Shown: positions 33,609 through 42,134 of the stretch, piece after piece
Position numbering within the stretch: the stretch's first letter is position 1
Layout of the letters: each line of letters starts with the position of its first letter
Assembly: GCF_037078405.1 (NCBI RefSeq)
Contig: NZ_JAYMGZ010000001.1
Location: forward strand, 372,001-436,000
DNA: 64,000 nt
Reading direction: 5' to 3'
From: Haloarcula sp. DT43
GTDB lineage: Archaea; Halobacteriota; Halobacteria; Halobacteriales; Haloarculaceae
Notes under the pieces: generated by a model
Databases searched by the model: none
What the model was told of the DNA's origin: nothing
The model's input: only the letters and a program-made list of their open reading frames with translations
Translations under genes and position numbers: made by a program

Positions 33609-34441
33609 CTCAGGACCGCACGGACCGCGAACAGGGCGTTCTCCTTGCGCTCGCGGACGCGCCGGTAGAAGTACGAGAACCACTTGTCGCCGTAGGGGAT
33701 GTACTGGTAGGTCGGGACGCCCGCGGCGGCGAGGTCGCGCTGGGCGTCGTCGCGGACGCCCATCAGCATCTGCACCTCGTAGTCCGTGCCGTACTCGTCG
33801 TGGAGCGCCTTCGCGTGGTCTATCATCGCCGGGTCGTGGCTGCCGACGGCGATGCCGCCCTCGAACGTCTCGAACATCAACTCCAGACAGTCCCGGTAGG
33901 CCTCGTTGACGCGCTCTTTCTTCCTGTAGGCGACCTCCCTGGGCTCGGAGTAGGCCCCCTTGACCAGCCGGACCTTCCCGGGGAGGGACGCGAGCCGTTC
34001 GAGGTCCTCGGGGGTGCGCTTTAAATTCGCCTGCGTGCAGACGCCGACGCCGCCGTCGTGGGCCGTCACAAGCCGCTCGTAGGCGTCCAGCGTCACGTCC
34101 GTCGTCGTGTAGTCCTCCATGTCGACCCAGACGAAGACGCCGCGGTCGTCGCCCGCCGCGACGATGCGTTCGAGGTTCTCGACGAACACGTCGTCGCCGA
34201 CATCCAGCCCTATCTGCGAGGGCTTGACCGAGATACAGCAGTCGAGACCGCTCCGGTCGATTTCCGCTATCAGGTCGACGTACTGGTCGGCGTCCTCGTC
34301 GGCCGGCCGGCGCTCGTCGTAGTGCTCGCCCAGCAGGTTCAGGATGCCCGTGATGTCGTCGTCGTTGAGCGACGCGACGTGGTCGAGCGCTCCCGGCGCC
34401 GTCTCACCGGCGACGAAGTTGTTGGCTATCGGCGGAATCAT
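33605..34441 (-). CDS. proline dehydrogenase
   Basis: The 278-residue FAD enzyme oxidises proline to 1-pyrroline-5-carboxylate, probably passing electrons to the membrane quinone pool. It is the single-domain TIM-barrel type: FVWVDMEDYTTTD, RLVKGAYSEPREVAY with a substrate-binding lysine/arginine, and YFYRRVRER, where the RRxxER pattern binds the proline carboxylate. The start at MIPPIANNFVAGE matches the family. It overlaps the regulator gene by 4 bp, tail to tail. P5C dehydrogenase-like and proline racemase-like genes flank it. Confidence 0.93.
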   Translation of the reverse strand: MIPPIANNFVAGETAPGALDHVASLNDDDITGILNLLGEHYDERRPADEDADQYVDLIAEIDRSGLDCCISVKPSQIGLDVGDDVFVENLERIVAAGDDRGVFVWVDMEDYTTTDVTLDAYERLVTAHDGGVGVCTQANLKRTPEDLERLASLPGKVRLVKGAYSEPREVAYRKKERVNEAYRDCLELMFETFEGGIAVGSHDPAMIDHAKALHDEYGTDYEVQMLMGVRDDAQRDLAAAGVPTYQYIPYGDKWFSYFYRRVRERKENALFAVRAVLS

Positions 34442-34512
34442 TACCGAATCTACGCCACTATATGGGCCTAAACGCACCCCCTACCAAAAAAATCACTCCT
34501 TGTAGGATGAAA

Positions 34513-35472
34513 TCAACCGATGGTGAAGCTCCCGAGCGTGTCGTTTCCGTCCCGGTAGAACGTGTGCTCGCCCGTGACGTGGGCCGTCCCCGAGACGACG
34601 GGGCTGGTGACGGTGACGCCGTCCTCGACGCGGGTGTCGGCGATGTACCCCTCGAACGTCGACCCGACCGGCCCGGTCACTTCGATGCGCTCGCCGACAG
34701 CGAGGTCGCCGTCGGCGTGGTGGAGCGTCAGCCGCGCACACGTGCCCGTCCCGCAGGGGGAGCGGTCGACGGAGCCGTCGGCGAACACCACACAGCTCCG
34801 GCCGTCGCCGGCGGTGAGTTCGACCGCCGCGACGGGGGCCGGCTCGCCGGTCGTCGGGTCCGTGGGCGCGGCGTCGTTGACCGCCCGGCGGAGGGCAAGC
34901 GCGGGTTCGATGCACTCCGCGGCGTCGTCCAGCGTGACGCCGAGGCTGTCGGCGTCGACGACGGCGAAGTAGTTGCCCGCGTAGACGACTCGTGCCTCGG
35001 CCGGGCCGCCGTCGCGGTCGACGGTGACCGTCTCACAGACGTAGCTGTCGACGTTCTCGAAGGCGACCCGGCGGACGCGCCCGTCGGCTGTCTCGACTGT
35101 CACGTCGACCAGCCCGGCCGGGGTCTCGACGGTCAGTTCGGGCGACGCCGGGAGGTCGCCCCGTTCGACGAGCGCGGTCACGACCCCGATGAGGCCGTGG
35201 CCGCACATGTCCAGGTACCCCTCCGTGTCCATGAAGAAGACGCCGAGGTCGGCCCGGTCGGTCGGGACCGGGACCGCCCCGAACATATCCGCGTGGCCGC
35301 GCGGTTCCCGCATCAGCAGCGCCCGGACCCCGTCGGCCGTGGCCGCGAACCGGTCGCGTTTGTCCCGGACGGTCTCGCCGGTGAGTGCGCCGTCCTCGAT
35401 GCCGTCGAGCACGATGCGGGTCGGCTCCCCGCCAGTGTGCGTGTCAGTCGTGATGAACTCCGTTCGTTCCAT
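34513..35472 (-). CDS. proline racemase family enzyme (racemase or 4-hydroxyproline epimerase)
   Basis: The 319-residue protein has both catalytic cysteines of this family: Cys90 in MCGHG and Cys240 in SPCGTGT. Having both favours racemisation or epimerisation over the dehydratase members that replace one with Thr. Likely substrates are proline or trans-4-hydroxy-L-proline, giving the D- or cis- forms. It lies upstream of proline dehydrogenase in the same direction (71-bp gap) and divergent from the ABC transporter operon. Substrate choice cannot be decided from sequence alone. Confidence 0.88.
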   Translation of the reverse strand: MERTEFITTDTHTGGEPTRIVLDGIEDGALTGETVRDKRDRFAATADGVRALLMREPRGHADMFGAVPVPTDRADLGVFFMDTEGYLDMCGHGLIGVVTALVERGDLPASPELTVETPAGLVDVTVETADGRVRRVAFENVDSYVCETVTVDRDGGPAEARVVYAGNYFAVVDADSLGVTLDDAAECIEPALALRRAVNDAAPTDPTTGEPAPVAAVELTAGDGRSCVVFADGSVDRSPCGTGTCARLTLHHADGDLAVGERIEVTGPVGSTFEGYIADTRVEDGVTVTSPVVSGTAHVTGEHTFYRDGNDTLGSFTIG

Positions 35473-35612
35473 AGCCGTACCGGTACTCTGTACGGGAAAC
35501 GCGTTCCAGAAGTATTAATTCACGGCTTCCCCTGTGCCGGCCAGAACGTGGAACCTACCATGGACGGGGACACGGTTATACAGGGAGTTCGAAAAAAGGA
35601 TATCAGTATACC

Positions 35613-36863
35613 ATGAACGACGATGACACGCGTTCGATTGACAGGCGAAGCGTAATCAAAGCCGCCGCAAGCGCCGGCCTCGTCGGCCTCGCCGGCTGTT
35701 CCGGCGGCGAACCGACGGACTCCTCGACCGAGTCGGGCGGGGAAACCTACACCATCGGGATGGTGGACAGCCTCTCCGGGTCGCTGTCCGCGTTCGGGCA
35801 GCGGAACCAGCGCGGCAAGGAAATCGCGCTCGACGACGTCAATTCGGTCGGCGTCGGCGGCGGCGAACTGGCCATCTCACAGCAGGACGACCAGAGCACG
35901 AGCCAGGGCGGGGTCAGCGCGGCCCAGACCCTGGTCAACCAGGAGGGGGTCCCGCTGCTCATCGGGACGGTCGGCAGCGGCGTCAGCACGGCCATCTACG
36001 AGAGCGTCGTCCAGAACACGGACGTCGTCCAGATAAGCCAGAACAGCACCAGCCCGAACCTGACGAACTACCCCGGCCTGCTCCGGATGCCGCCGGCCGG
36101 CAACGCACAGGCGGCGGCGATTGCGTCGCTCCTCGAGGAGGACGGCAACGAGTCCGCCGCCCTGGCCTGGATTAACAACGACTACGGCCAGTCCGTCGGA
36201 GAGGCCTTCGTCGACTCCTACGACGGCGACATCGTCTACAACGAGCCCCACGACCAGGGCCAGTCCTCCTACAGCAGCACCATCTCCTCGATGTCCGACA
36301 CCGACGCCGACGCGTGGGTGTTCATCACCTATCAGCCGGAGTTCGCCACGATGTCACAGGAAGCGTTCGACCTGGGCGTCACCGACCAGGCCGCCTGGTA
36401 CGGCGGCGACAGCGTCAAAGGGCCGAAAGTCCTCGAATCCGCTCCCCAGGGCAGCCTCGACGGGATGAAGGCCGTGGTCCCGAGTGTCCCCCAGGACGCG
36501 GAGAACTACCAGGCGTTCGTCTCGGAGTTCGAGGACCGCTTCGGCGAGGAACCAACGTCGTGGTCGGCCTACGCCTACGACGCCGTGGTCGTCAGCGCGC
36601 TCGCCATCGAGGCCGCCGACGAGTTCACCGGCGCGGCGCTCAGCGAGGTCGTGCGTGACGTGACCCGCCCCGAGGGCGAGGAGGCGACCTCCTACGAGGA
36701 GGCCCACGAAATCCTCGCAAACGGCGGCTCGCCGTCGGACGTGGACTACACCGGCGTGAGCGGCCCCATCGACCTCGACGAGAACGGCGACCCCGTCGGG
36801 CTGTTGCAGGTGTTCGAAGTCGTCGACCACGCGTACGAATCCGGCGGCTTCATCGAGGGCTAA
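35613..36863 (+). CDS. LIV-type ABC transporter substrate-binding lipoprotein
   Basis: The 416-residue protein is exported by Tat and anchored as a lipoprotein: DRRSVIKAA at residues 10-18 and the lipobox GLAGC before the mature Cys. The mature part is a two-lobed LivK/periplasmic type I fold (TYTIGMVDSLSGSLS, then SAAQTLVNQEGVPLLIG and NNDYGQSVGEAF). It binds substrate outside the membrane for the LivHMGF proteins encoded downstream. Location beside proline and hydroxyproline genes suggests those or other amino acids as cargo. A TATA-like TTATAC lies about 30-35 nt upstream. Confidence 0.93.
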   Translation: MNDDDTRSIDRRSVIKAAASAGLVGLAGCSGGEPTDSSTESGGETYTIGMVDSLSGSLSAFGQRNQRGKEIALDDVNSVGVGGGELAISQQDDQSTSQGGVSAAQTLVNQEGVPLLIGTVGSGVSTAIYESVVQNTDVVQISQNSTSPNLTNYPGLLRMPPAGNAQAAAIASLLEEDGNESAALAWINNDYGQSVGEAFVDSYDGDIVYNEPHDQGQSSYSSTISSMSDTDADAWVFITYQPEFATMSQEAFDLGVTDQAAWYGGDSVKGPKVLESAPQGSLDGMKAVVPSVPQDAENYQAFVSEFEDRFGEEPTSWSAYAYDAVVVSALAIEAADEFTGAALSEVVRDVTRPEGEEATSYEEAHEILANGGSPSDVDYTGVSGPIDLDENGDPVGLLQVFEVVDHAYESGGFIEG

Positions 36864-36893
36864 GGCGGCCGCGACCCTTTCCCATTCTCACCA

Positions 36894-37811
36894 ATGGCGC
36901 AGATATTACAGTACCTGGCAAACGGGCTCGTCTTCAGTAGTATCATCATCCTCGGGAGCATCGGGCTCTCGCTGGTCTACAGCATCGCCGACTTCGCGAA
37001 CTTCGCCCACGGCGATACGATGACCCTGGGCGCGTACGGGGCGTTCGTCGCCTTCGGCGTGTTCGGCGGTCTCGGCGGCACCGCCCTCGGCCTCCCTATC
37101 GGGTTCTTCCTGGCTCTGGCGGTCGGGATGGCGCTTGCGGCCGTCGTCGCCGTCCTCACTCACCTCCTCGTGTACAAGCCCCTCGACACCGATTCTATCG
37201 GGCTCCTCATCACGAGCATCGGCGTGGCGTTCGTCTACCGCGCGGTGTTACAGGCCATCTTCGGGACGGACTTCCTCCAGTACGACATCTCCCGTAGCGG
37301 ACCGATTCCGGTGCTGCTCGAGACGCTCGACGTGGCGGTGACACAGCGGGACCTCGCTATCATCGTCAGCGCGGCGGTGCTCGTCGTCGCCCTGCACCTC
37401 CTGCTCCAGCGGACGACGCTGGGCCGGAAGATGCGCGCGACGGCCGACAACCCCGACCTCGCACGGGTAAGCGGCATCCGAACCGACCGCGTCATCCTCG
37501 TGATGTGGGTCGTCGGCAGCGCCCTGGCCGCCGCCGGCGGCGTCTTCCTCGCGCTGTACAGCCAACTGGACCCCCGCATCGGCTTCAACATCCTGCTGGT
37601 CGTGTTCGCCGCGGTCATCCTCGGCGGCATCGGCTCGGTGTACGGGGCGATGCTCGGGGGTCTCCTCATCGGGATGCTCCACGAGCTGACGCCGCTGCTC
37701 AGCGACGTCGGCCTCCCTGTCAGCAACGCCTACGCGCCGGCCGTCGCGTTCGTCATCATGGTCGCGGTACTGCTCGTCAGGCCCCGCGGCATCGCGGGTG
37801 ATGCGTCATGA
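36894..37811 (+). CDS. livH: LIV-type ABC permease LivH
   Basis: The 305-residue integral membrane protein of the BPD-transport 2 family has about eight helices and the family motif around GGIGSVYGAMLGGLLIGM near the C-terminus, the EAA-like loop contacting the ATPases. It lies 30 bp after the binding protein gene and overlaps livM by 4 bp (ATGA). Confidence 0.92.
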   Translation: MAQILQYLANGLVFSSIIILGSIGLSLVYSIADFANFAHGDTMTLGAYGAFVAFGVFGGLGGTALGLPIGFFLALAVGMALAAVVAVLTHLLVYKPLDTDSIGLLITSIGVAFVYRAVLQAIFGTDFLQYDISRSGPIPVLLETLDVAVTQRDLAIIVSAAVLVVALHLLLQRTTLGRKMRATADNPDLARVSGIRTDRVILVMWVVGSALAAAGGVFLALYSQLDPRIGFNILLVVFAAVILGGIGSVYGAMLGGLLIGMLHELTPLLSDVGLPVSNAYAPAVAFVIMVAVLLVRPRGIAGDAS

Positions 37812-38917
37812 GCACGCTCGACGTCGGTGGGTACTCCTCGCGGGAGAAAGGCGTCGCGGGGCTGCTGGGCGCGCTCGCCGCGCTCCTCCTGCTGGCGGTC
37901 CTCACCGGCTTCCTCGCCCCGGCGTACCTGCTGTACCTCGTCGGGCTGTCGGCGATGTACATGCTCCTCTCGATGGGGCTGAACGTCCAGTGGGGGTACG
38001 GCGGCATGATAAACTTCAGCGTCGCGGCCTTCTTCGGCCTCGGCGCGTACGGGACGGCGCTGCTGACGGCGTCCGGCTCGCCCATCGCCGGCGGCGTCAG
38101 CCCCGTCGTCGCGCTGTTTGGCGGCCTCGGCCTCGCCGCGGTGCTTGCGGTCATCATCGGCTACCCGACGCTGAAGCTCCGCGACGACTACCTGGCCATC
38201 GCGTCGCTGGGGCTCGCGGAGGTCGTCCGCATCTTCATCCTCAACGAGTCGCAGTGGACGGCGGGCAGCGCCGGCCTGACCGGCATCCCGCTGTTTTTCT
38301 CCGACTGGCCCGTCCTCGGCGACCTGACCTATCCGTACGTCTTCTACGTGGGCGGGACCCCGCTGTTTTACACGACGCAGTCGGTCGTCACCAGCCTGCT
38401 GAACGTCGTCCTCGTCACGGTCATCGTCGCGGCGGTCTACCTGTTCCTGCGCCGCATCCACCGGTCGCCGTGGGGCCGCGTCCTGCGGACGATTCGGACC
38501 GACGAGGACCTCGCGGAGACGCTGGGCAAGAACACGTTCGCGTTCAAGATGCAGGCGTTCGTCATCGGGAGCCTCATCATGGCGCTCGCGGGCGTGTTCT
38601 ACTCCCACCTCGTGTTGTTCGTCAGCCCGCAGGACCTCCAGCCCATCACGACGTTCTACGTCTGGGTCGCCGTCATCCTCGGGGGCACGGGCAGCGACCG
38701 CGGCGCGATGCTGGGCGGGTTCACCATCGTCGCCATCCAGCAGGGGACCCGCTTCCTGACCGACACGGGCGCGCTGCCAATCGGCGCGGCACCGCTCCGG
38801 CTCATGCTGGTCGGCCTGCTCATCATCTTCATCGTCAGGCTCCGCCCGGAGGGAATTCTCCCGCCGGAGCGGGAACTCATCTGGCCCGACTCGCTGGGCG
38901 GTGGTCGGGATGAGTGA
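37808..38917 (+). CDS. livM: LIV-type ABC permease LivM
   Basis: The 369-residue protein is the second membrane subunit, with MYMLLSMGLNVQWGYGGMINFSVAAFFG in the first half and the loop GGTGSDRGAMLGGFTIVAIQ toward the end. It overlaps livH by 4 bp and livG by 8 bp, so the operon is translationally coupled. Confidence 0.92.
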   Translation: MSTLDVGGYSSREKGVAGLLGALAALLLLAVLTGFLAPAYLLYLVGLSAMYMLLSMGLNVQWGYGGMINFSVAAFFGLGAYGTALLTASGSPIAGGVSPVVALFGGLGLAAVLAVIIGYPTLKLRDDYLAIASLGLAEVVRIFILNESQWTAGSAGLTGIPLFFSDWPVLGDLTYPYVFYVGGTPLFYTTQSVVTSLLNVVLVTVIVAAVYLFLRRIHRSPWGRVLRTIRTDEDLAETLGKNTFAFKMQAFVIGSLIMALAGVFYSHLVLFVSPQDLQPITTFYVWVAVILGGTGSDRGAMLGGFTIVAIQQGTRFLTDTGALPIGAAPLRLMLVGLLIIFIVRLRPEGILPPERELIWPDSLGGGRDE

Positions 38918-39722
38918 GCAGTCGCTCGTCTCCGACGGCCCCGTCCTCGGGAAGGACGACCCGGTGTTGCGCGCGGAGGGACTGGAGAAGCGCTTCGGCG
39001 GTCTCGTGGCGACTGACGACGCGTCCATCGAGGTCGAACGCGGCACGATAACGGGCCTCATCGGTCCCAACGGGGCCGGGAAGTCGACGCTGTTCAACCT
39101 CGTCTCGGGCTTCTACGAGCCGGACGCCGGTTCCGTCGCGGTCAACGGCGTCGACGTGACCGGCAAGAAGCCCCACGAAATCGCCGACCAGGGAATGATT
39201 CGGACGTTCCAGACGCCGCGCAAACCGGAGGGGATGACCGTCCGGGAGGCGCTGCTGGTCGGGCCACACGACCAGACCGGGGAGTCGATTATCCCGCTGT
39301 TTACCGACTCCGCGACCGTCGAACGGGAGGAACGGCGCTCGTTGGAGCAGGCCCAGGCGATGCTCGAACGGTTCGAAATCGGCGACCTGGCGACCCAGCC
39401 CGCGACGGACCTCTCCGGCGGGCAGATGAAACTGGTCGAACTGGCCCGCGGGATGATGGCCGAGCCCGACCTGCTCCTGCTCGACGAGCCCGTCGCCGGC
39501 GTCAACCCCGTGCTGGCCGACAAACTGGCGGGGTTCATCGAGGAACTCAACGAGGAGGGCATCACCTTCCTCATCATCGAACACGACATGAACTTCATCA
39601 TGCGGCTGGCCGACCCGATTGTCGTCCTCAATCAGGGCAGTGTCCTCGTCGAGGGGCCGCCAGAGGCGGTCCGGAGCGACGAGCGCGTCATCGACGCCTA
39701 CCTGGGGGGGCCCTCGGAATGA
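38910..39722 (+). CDS. livG: LIV-type ABC ATPase LivG
   Basis: The 270-residue ATPase has Walker A GPNGAGKST near residues 56-64, signature LSGGQMKLVELAR and Walker B LLLLDEPVAGV. The preceding LivG features (EEGITFLIIEHDMNFIMRLAD) are clear. The start at 38910 is chosen over a GTG at 38901. It overlaps livM by 8 bp and livF by 4 bp. Confidence 0.92.
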   Translation: MSEQSLVSDGPVLGKDDPVLRAEGLEKRFGGLVATDDASIEVERGTITGLIGPNGAGKSTLFNLVSGFYEPDAGSVAVNGVDVTGKKPHEIADQGMIRTFQTPRKPEGMTVREALLVGPHDQTGESIIPLFTDSATVEREERRSLEQAQAMLERFEIGDLATQPATDLSGGQMKLVELARGMMAEPDLLLLDEPVAGVNPVLADKLAGFIEELNEEGITFLIIEHDMNFIMRLADPIVVLNQGSVLVEGPPEAVRSDERVIDAYLGGPSE

Positions 39723-40441
39723 CCGACCCCATCCTCACCGTCGACGGCGTCGACAGCGGCTACGGCGAGGTGCAGGTGCTCGACGACCTCTCGCTGACGC
39801 TCGGCGAGGGGGAAATCGCCTGCCTCGTCGGCCCGAACGGGGCCGGCAAGTCCACCGTGCTCAAGACGGTGTTCGGTATGCTGGAGCCCTGGACCGGCTC
39901 GATACGGCTCGGCGAACGCGAAATCGGCGGGATGGCTCCCGAGGACATCGTCCGTATCGGCGTCGGCTACGTCCCTCAGACCGAGAACGTGTTCGGCTCG
40001 CTGACCATCGACGAGAACCTCCGGATGGGCGGGGTCGCCCGCGACGGCGGCCTCGACGAGGTCGTGACCGAACTGTACGACCGGTTCCCCATCCTCGACG
40101 ACAAGCGCACCGCGAACGCGAAGACGCTCTCGGGCGGCCAGCGGCAGGTGCTGGCCTTCGCCCGCGCGCTCGTGATGGAGCCCGACGTGTTGCTCATCGA
40201 CGAACCGAGCGCCGGGCTGGCCCCCAACACCGCGAAAGAGGTGTTCGAGGACGTGGTGACGGTCAACGAACTCGGCACCTCCATCCTGATGGTCGAGCAG
40301 AACGCCCGCGAGGGGCTGGGCATCTCCGACCGCGGGTTCGTCCTCGACCAGGGGACAGTCAAGTTCGAGGGCGAGGCCGACTCGCTGCTCGACGACCCCG
40401 AGGTGTCCCGGCTGTATCTCGGCGGCGAATCGCGCCGCTGA
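39719..40441 (+). CDS. livF: LIV-type ABC ATPase LivF
   Basis: The 240-residue ATPase has Walker A GPNGAGKST near 37-45, signature LSGGQRQVLAFAR and Walker B VLLIDEPSAGLAPN. It is the final gene of the operon; together with LivG it drives import through LivHM. Confidence 0.93.
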   Translation: MTDPILTVDGVDSGYGEVQVLDDLSLTLGEGEIACLVGPNGAGKSTVLKTVFGMLEPWTGSIRLGEREIGGMAPEDIVRIGVGYVPQTENVFGSLTIDENLRMGGVARDGGLDEVVTELYDRFPILDDKRTANAKTLSGGQRQVLAFARALVMEPDVLLIDEPSAGLAPNTAKEVFEDVVTVNELGTSILMVEQNAREGLGISDRGFVLDQGTVKFEGEADSLLDDPEVSRLYLGGESRR

Positions 40442-40525
40442 TACCGCTGCCGTTCCAAGGTCCGAACCGAGTATGAGTACGATGCTATCTCTCTCCCCTA
40501 CCGTAGTTGCGACCGACCGCACACG

Positions 40526-41416
40526 ATGAGCCGGCTGGACCGAGCGCTCGGCGTGTGCGCCCCGCTCCTGGCTGCGGTCCTCTGGGGCGGGATGTACGTC
40601 GTCAGCAAGTGGGGGTTCGGAGAGATTCCGCCCGTCACGCTGGGGTTTCTCCGCGTCGCCCTCGGGGCGGTGCTGCTGGTCGCCATCGTCAAGTCGACCG
40701 TCGCCACCCGCTCGCCGACCAGGACGGACTGGCGTGGGTTCGTCGCGCTCGGCGCGCTGGTGACCGCGACCATCGTCACGCAGTTCGTCGGGACGGACCT
40801 GACGACCGCCAGCCAGGGGTCGCTGCTCACCGTTGCCACCCCGGTCGCCGCACTCTTGCTGGCCGCCGTCGTCGTCGACGAGCGACTCACCCGCGCGAAG
40901 GGTGTCGGCGTCACGCTCGCCATCGCCGGGACGGCGCTGGTCGTCGCCGACAGCGGGCTCAGCGGCCACCTTGACCCGGTCGGCGTGCTCGCCCTGCTGG
41001 GCGCGAGCGTGACGTGGGCCGCCTACACCGTCTGGGGCAAGCCCCTCGTGGCGCGCTTCTCGGCGCTCGAAACCGCCACCTACGCCACCGTCGCGGCGAC
41101 GCCGATGCTCGCGGTCCTGTCGGCCGGCGAACTGTGGCTGCTTGGCCGCTCCGTCGGCTCGCTCCCGACCGACCCCGCGGTCCTCGGCGCGGTCGCGTAT
41201 CTGGGCGTGTTCGCCACCGCGGCGGCGTGGTACCTCTGGTACAAGGGCCTGGAGTACGTCGACGCCGGCACCGTGTCGGTGGTGTTCGCCGCCCAGCCGG
41301 TGGTCGGGACCGCGCTCGGCGCGGCCCTGCTCGGCGAGCGGGTCGGCCCCTGGTTCCTGGTCGGCGGTGCCCTGCTGCTGGCCGCCGTCGTGGTCGTCGG
41401 CCGGGCGCGGGCGTAG
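40526..41416 (+). CDS. EamA/DMT family transporter
   Basis: The 296-residue protein has ten predicted helices arranged as two EamA repeats, with the family pattern SKWGFGEIPPVTLGFLRVA in the first and VAYLGVFATAAAWYLWYKGLEYVDAG in the second. Such proteins export amino acids or other metabolites. It is 84 bp after livF and could be expressed with it or alone. Substrate unknown. Confidence 0.88.
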   Translation: MSRLDRALGVCAPLLAAVLWGGMYVVSKWGFGEIPPVTLGFLRVALGAVLLVAIVKSTVATRSPTRTDWRGFVALGALVTATIVTQFVGTDLTTASQGSLLTVATPVAALLLAAVVVDERLTRAKGVGVTLAIAGTALVVADSGLSGHLDPVGVLALLGASVTWAAYTVWGKPLVARFSALETATYATVAATPMLAVLSAGELWLLGRSVGSLPTDPAVLGAVAYLGVFATAAAWYLWYKGLEYVDAGTVSVVFAAQPVVGTALGAALLGERVGPWFLVGGALLLAAVVVVGRARA

Positions 41417-41462
41417 TGCCGGAGGACAACACAGAAAAGCCCCCCTCGCATATCGCCTGCCA

Positions 41463-41873
41463 ATGACGGTGACGCTCCCGACCGAGGCCGACGACTGGGC
41501 CGCCGCGTGGCGCGACCGAATCAACGAGCGCTCCGCGTTCGCCGACAGCGCCGACGGCTTCACCGCCACGTTCTGTTTCGAGATTCGGGCCGACGACGCC
41601 TACGCCGGCGAACCGATACAGGTCGCCGTCGCCATCGAGGACGGCGTCTGTACCGCCGCGAACACGGCCGCCGACCCCGAGTACGACTTCGCGTTCCGCG
41701 GCCGCTACAGCGACTGGGTCACCATGCTGCAGGGCGACCTGGACATCTCGGCCGCGGCGATGGACGGGACGTTCGACGTCGAAGGCGACACGATGCGGCT
41801 GCTGCGCCGCCAGGAGACCATCGCCGAGATGGTCGCGGCGGCACAGAGCGTCGACACCGAGTTCGAGCACTGA
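41463..41873 (+). CDS. SCP-2 sterol-transfer family protein
   Basis: The 136-residue protein resembles the single-domain SCP-2 lipid-binding fold: TATFCFEIRADDAYAGEPIQVAVAIEDG, DFAFRGRYSDWVTMLQGDLD and GTFDVEGDTMRLLRRQETI. Lipid or hydrophobic-ligand binding is inferred from the family. The ATG at 41463 follows the DMT gene by 46 bp. Confidence 0.85.
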   Translation: MTVTLPTEADDWAAAWRDRINERSAFADSADGFTATFCFEIRADDAYAGEPIQVAVAIEDGVCTAANTAADPEYDFAFRGRYSDWVTMLQGDLDISAAAMDGTFDVEGDTMRLLRRQETIAEMVAAAQSVDTEFEH

Positions 41874-41911
41874 CCGACGGGCTTTTGTCCGCCCGCCGGA
41901 CCATCACGGGT

Positions 41912-42130
41912 ATGCTCGACAAACTCGGTGCGGTCGGCATCGCCGGCATCGTCGTCCTGCTCGCCGGCATCGGTCTCGTCGCCTGGAAAGCCCCCGTCGT
42001 CGCCGCCGGCATCGCCCTCGTCGTCGGCGGCCTCGGGCTGGTCGTCTACGGGCTCGTCACCACGCTGCTCGGCGCGTTCGGGCTCGGCGGCGGGATGGGT
42101 GGCGGCATGGGCGGCGGCGGCATGCCCTGA
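41912..42130 (+). CDS. small two-helix membrane protein with Gly-Met tail
   Basis: The 72-residue product has two hydrophobic helices (LGAVGIAGIVVLLAGIGLV and VAAGIALVVGGLGLVVYGLV) and a tail of GGGMGG repeats. This is typical of small conserved haloarchaeal membrane proteins. It ends 4 bp before the convergent histidine kinase gene. Confidence 0.65.
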   Translation: MLDKLGAVGIAGIVVLLAGIGLVAWKAPVVAAGIALVVGGLGLVVYGLVTTLLGAFGLGGGMGGGMGGGGMP

Positions 42131-42134
42131 CCCC

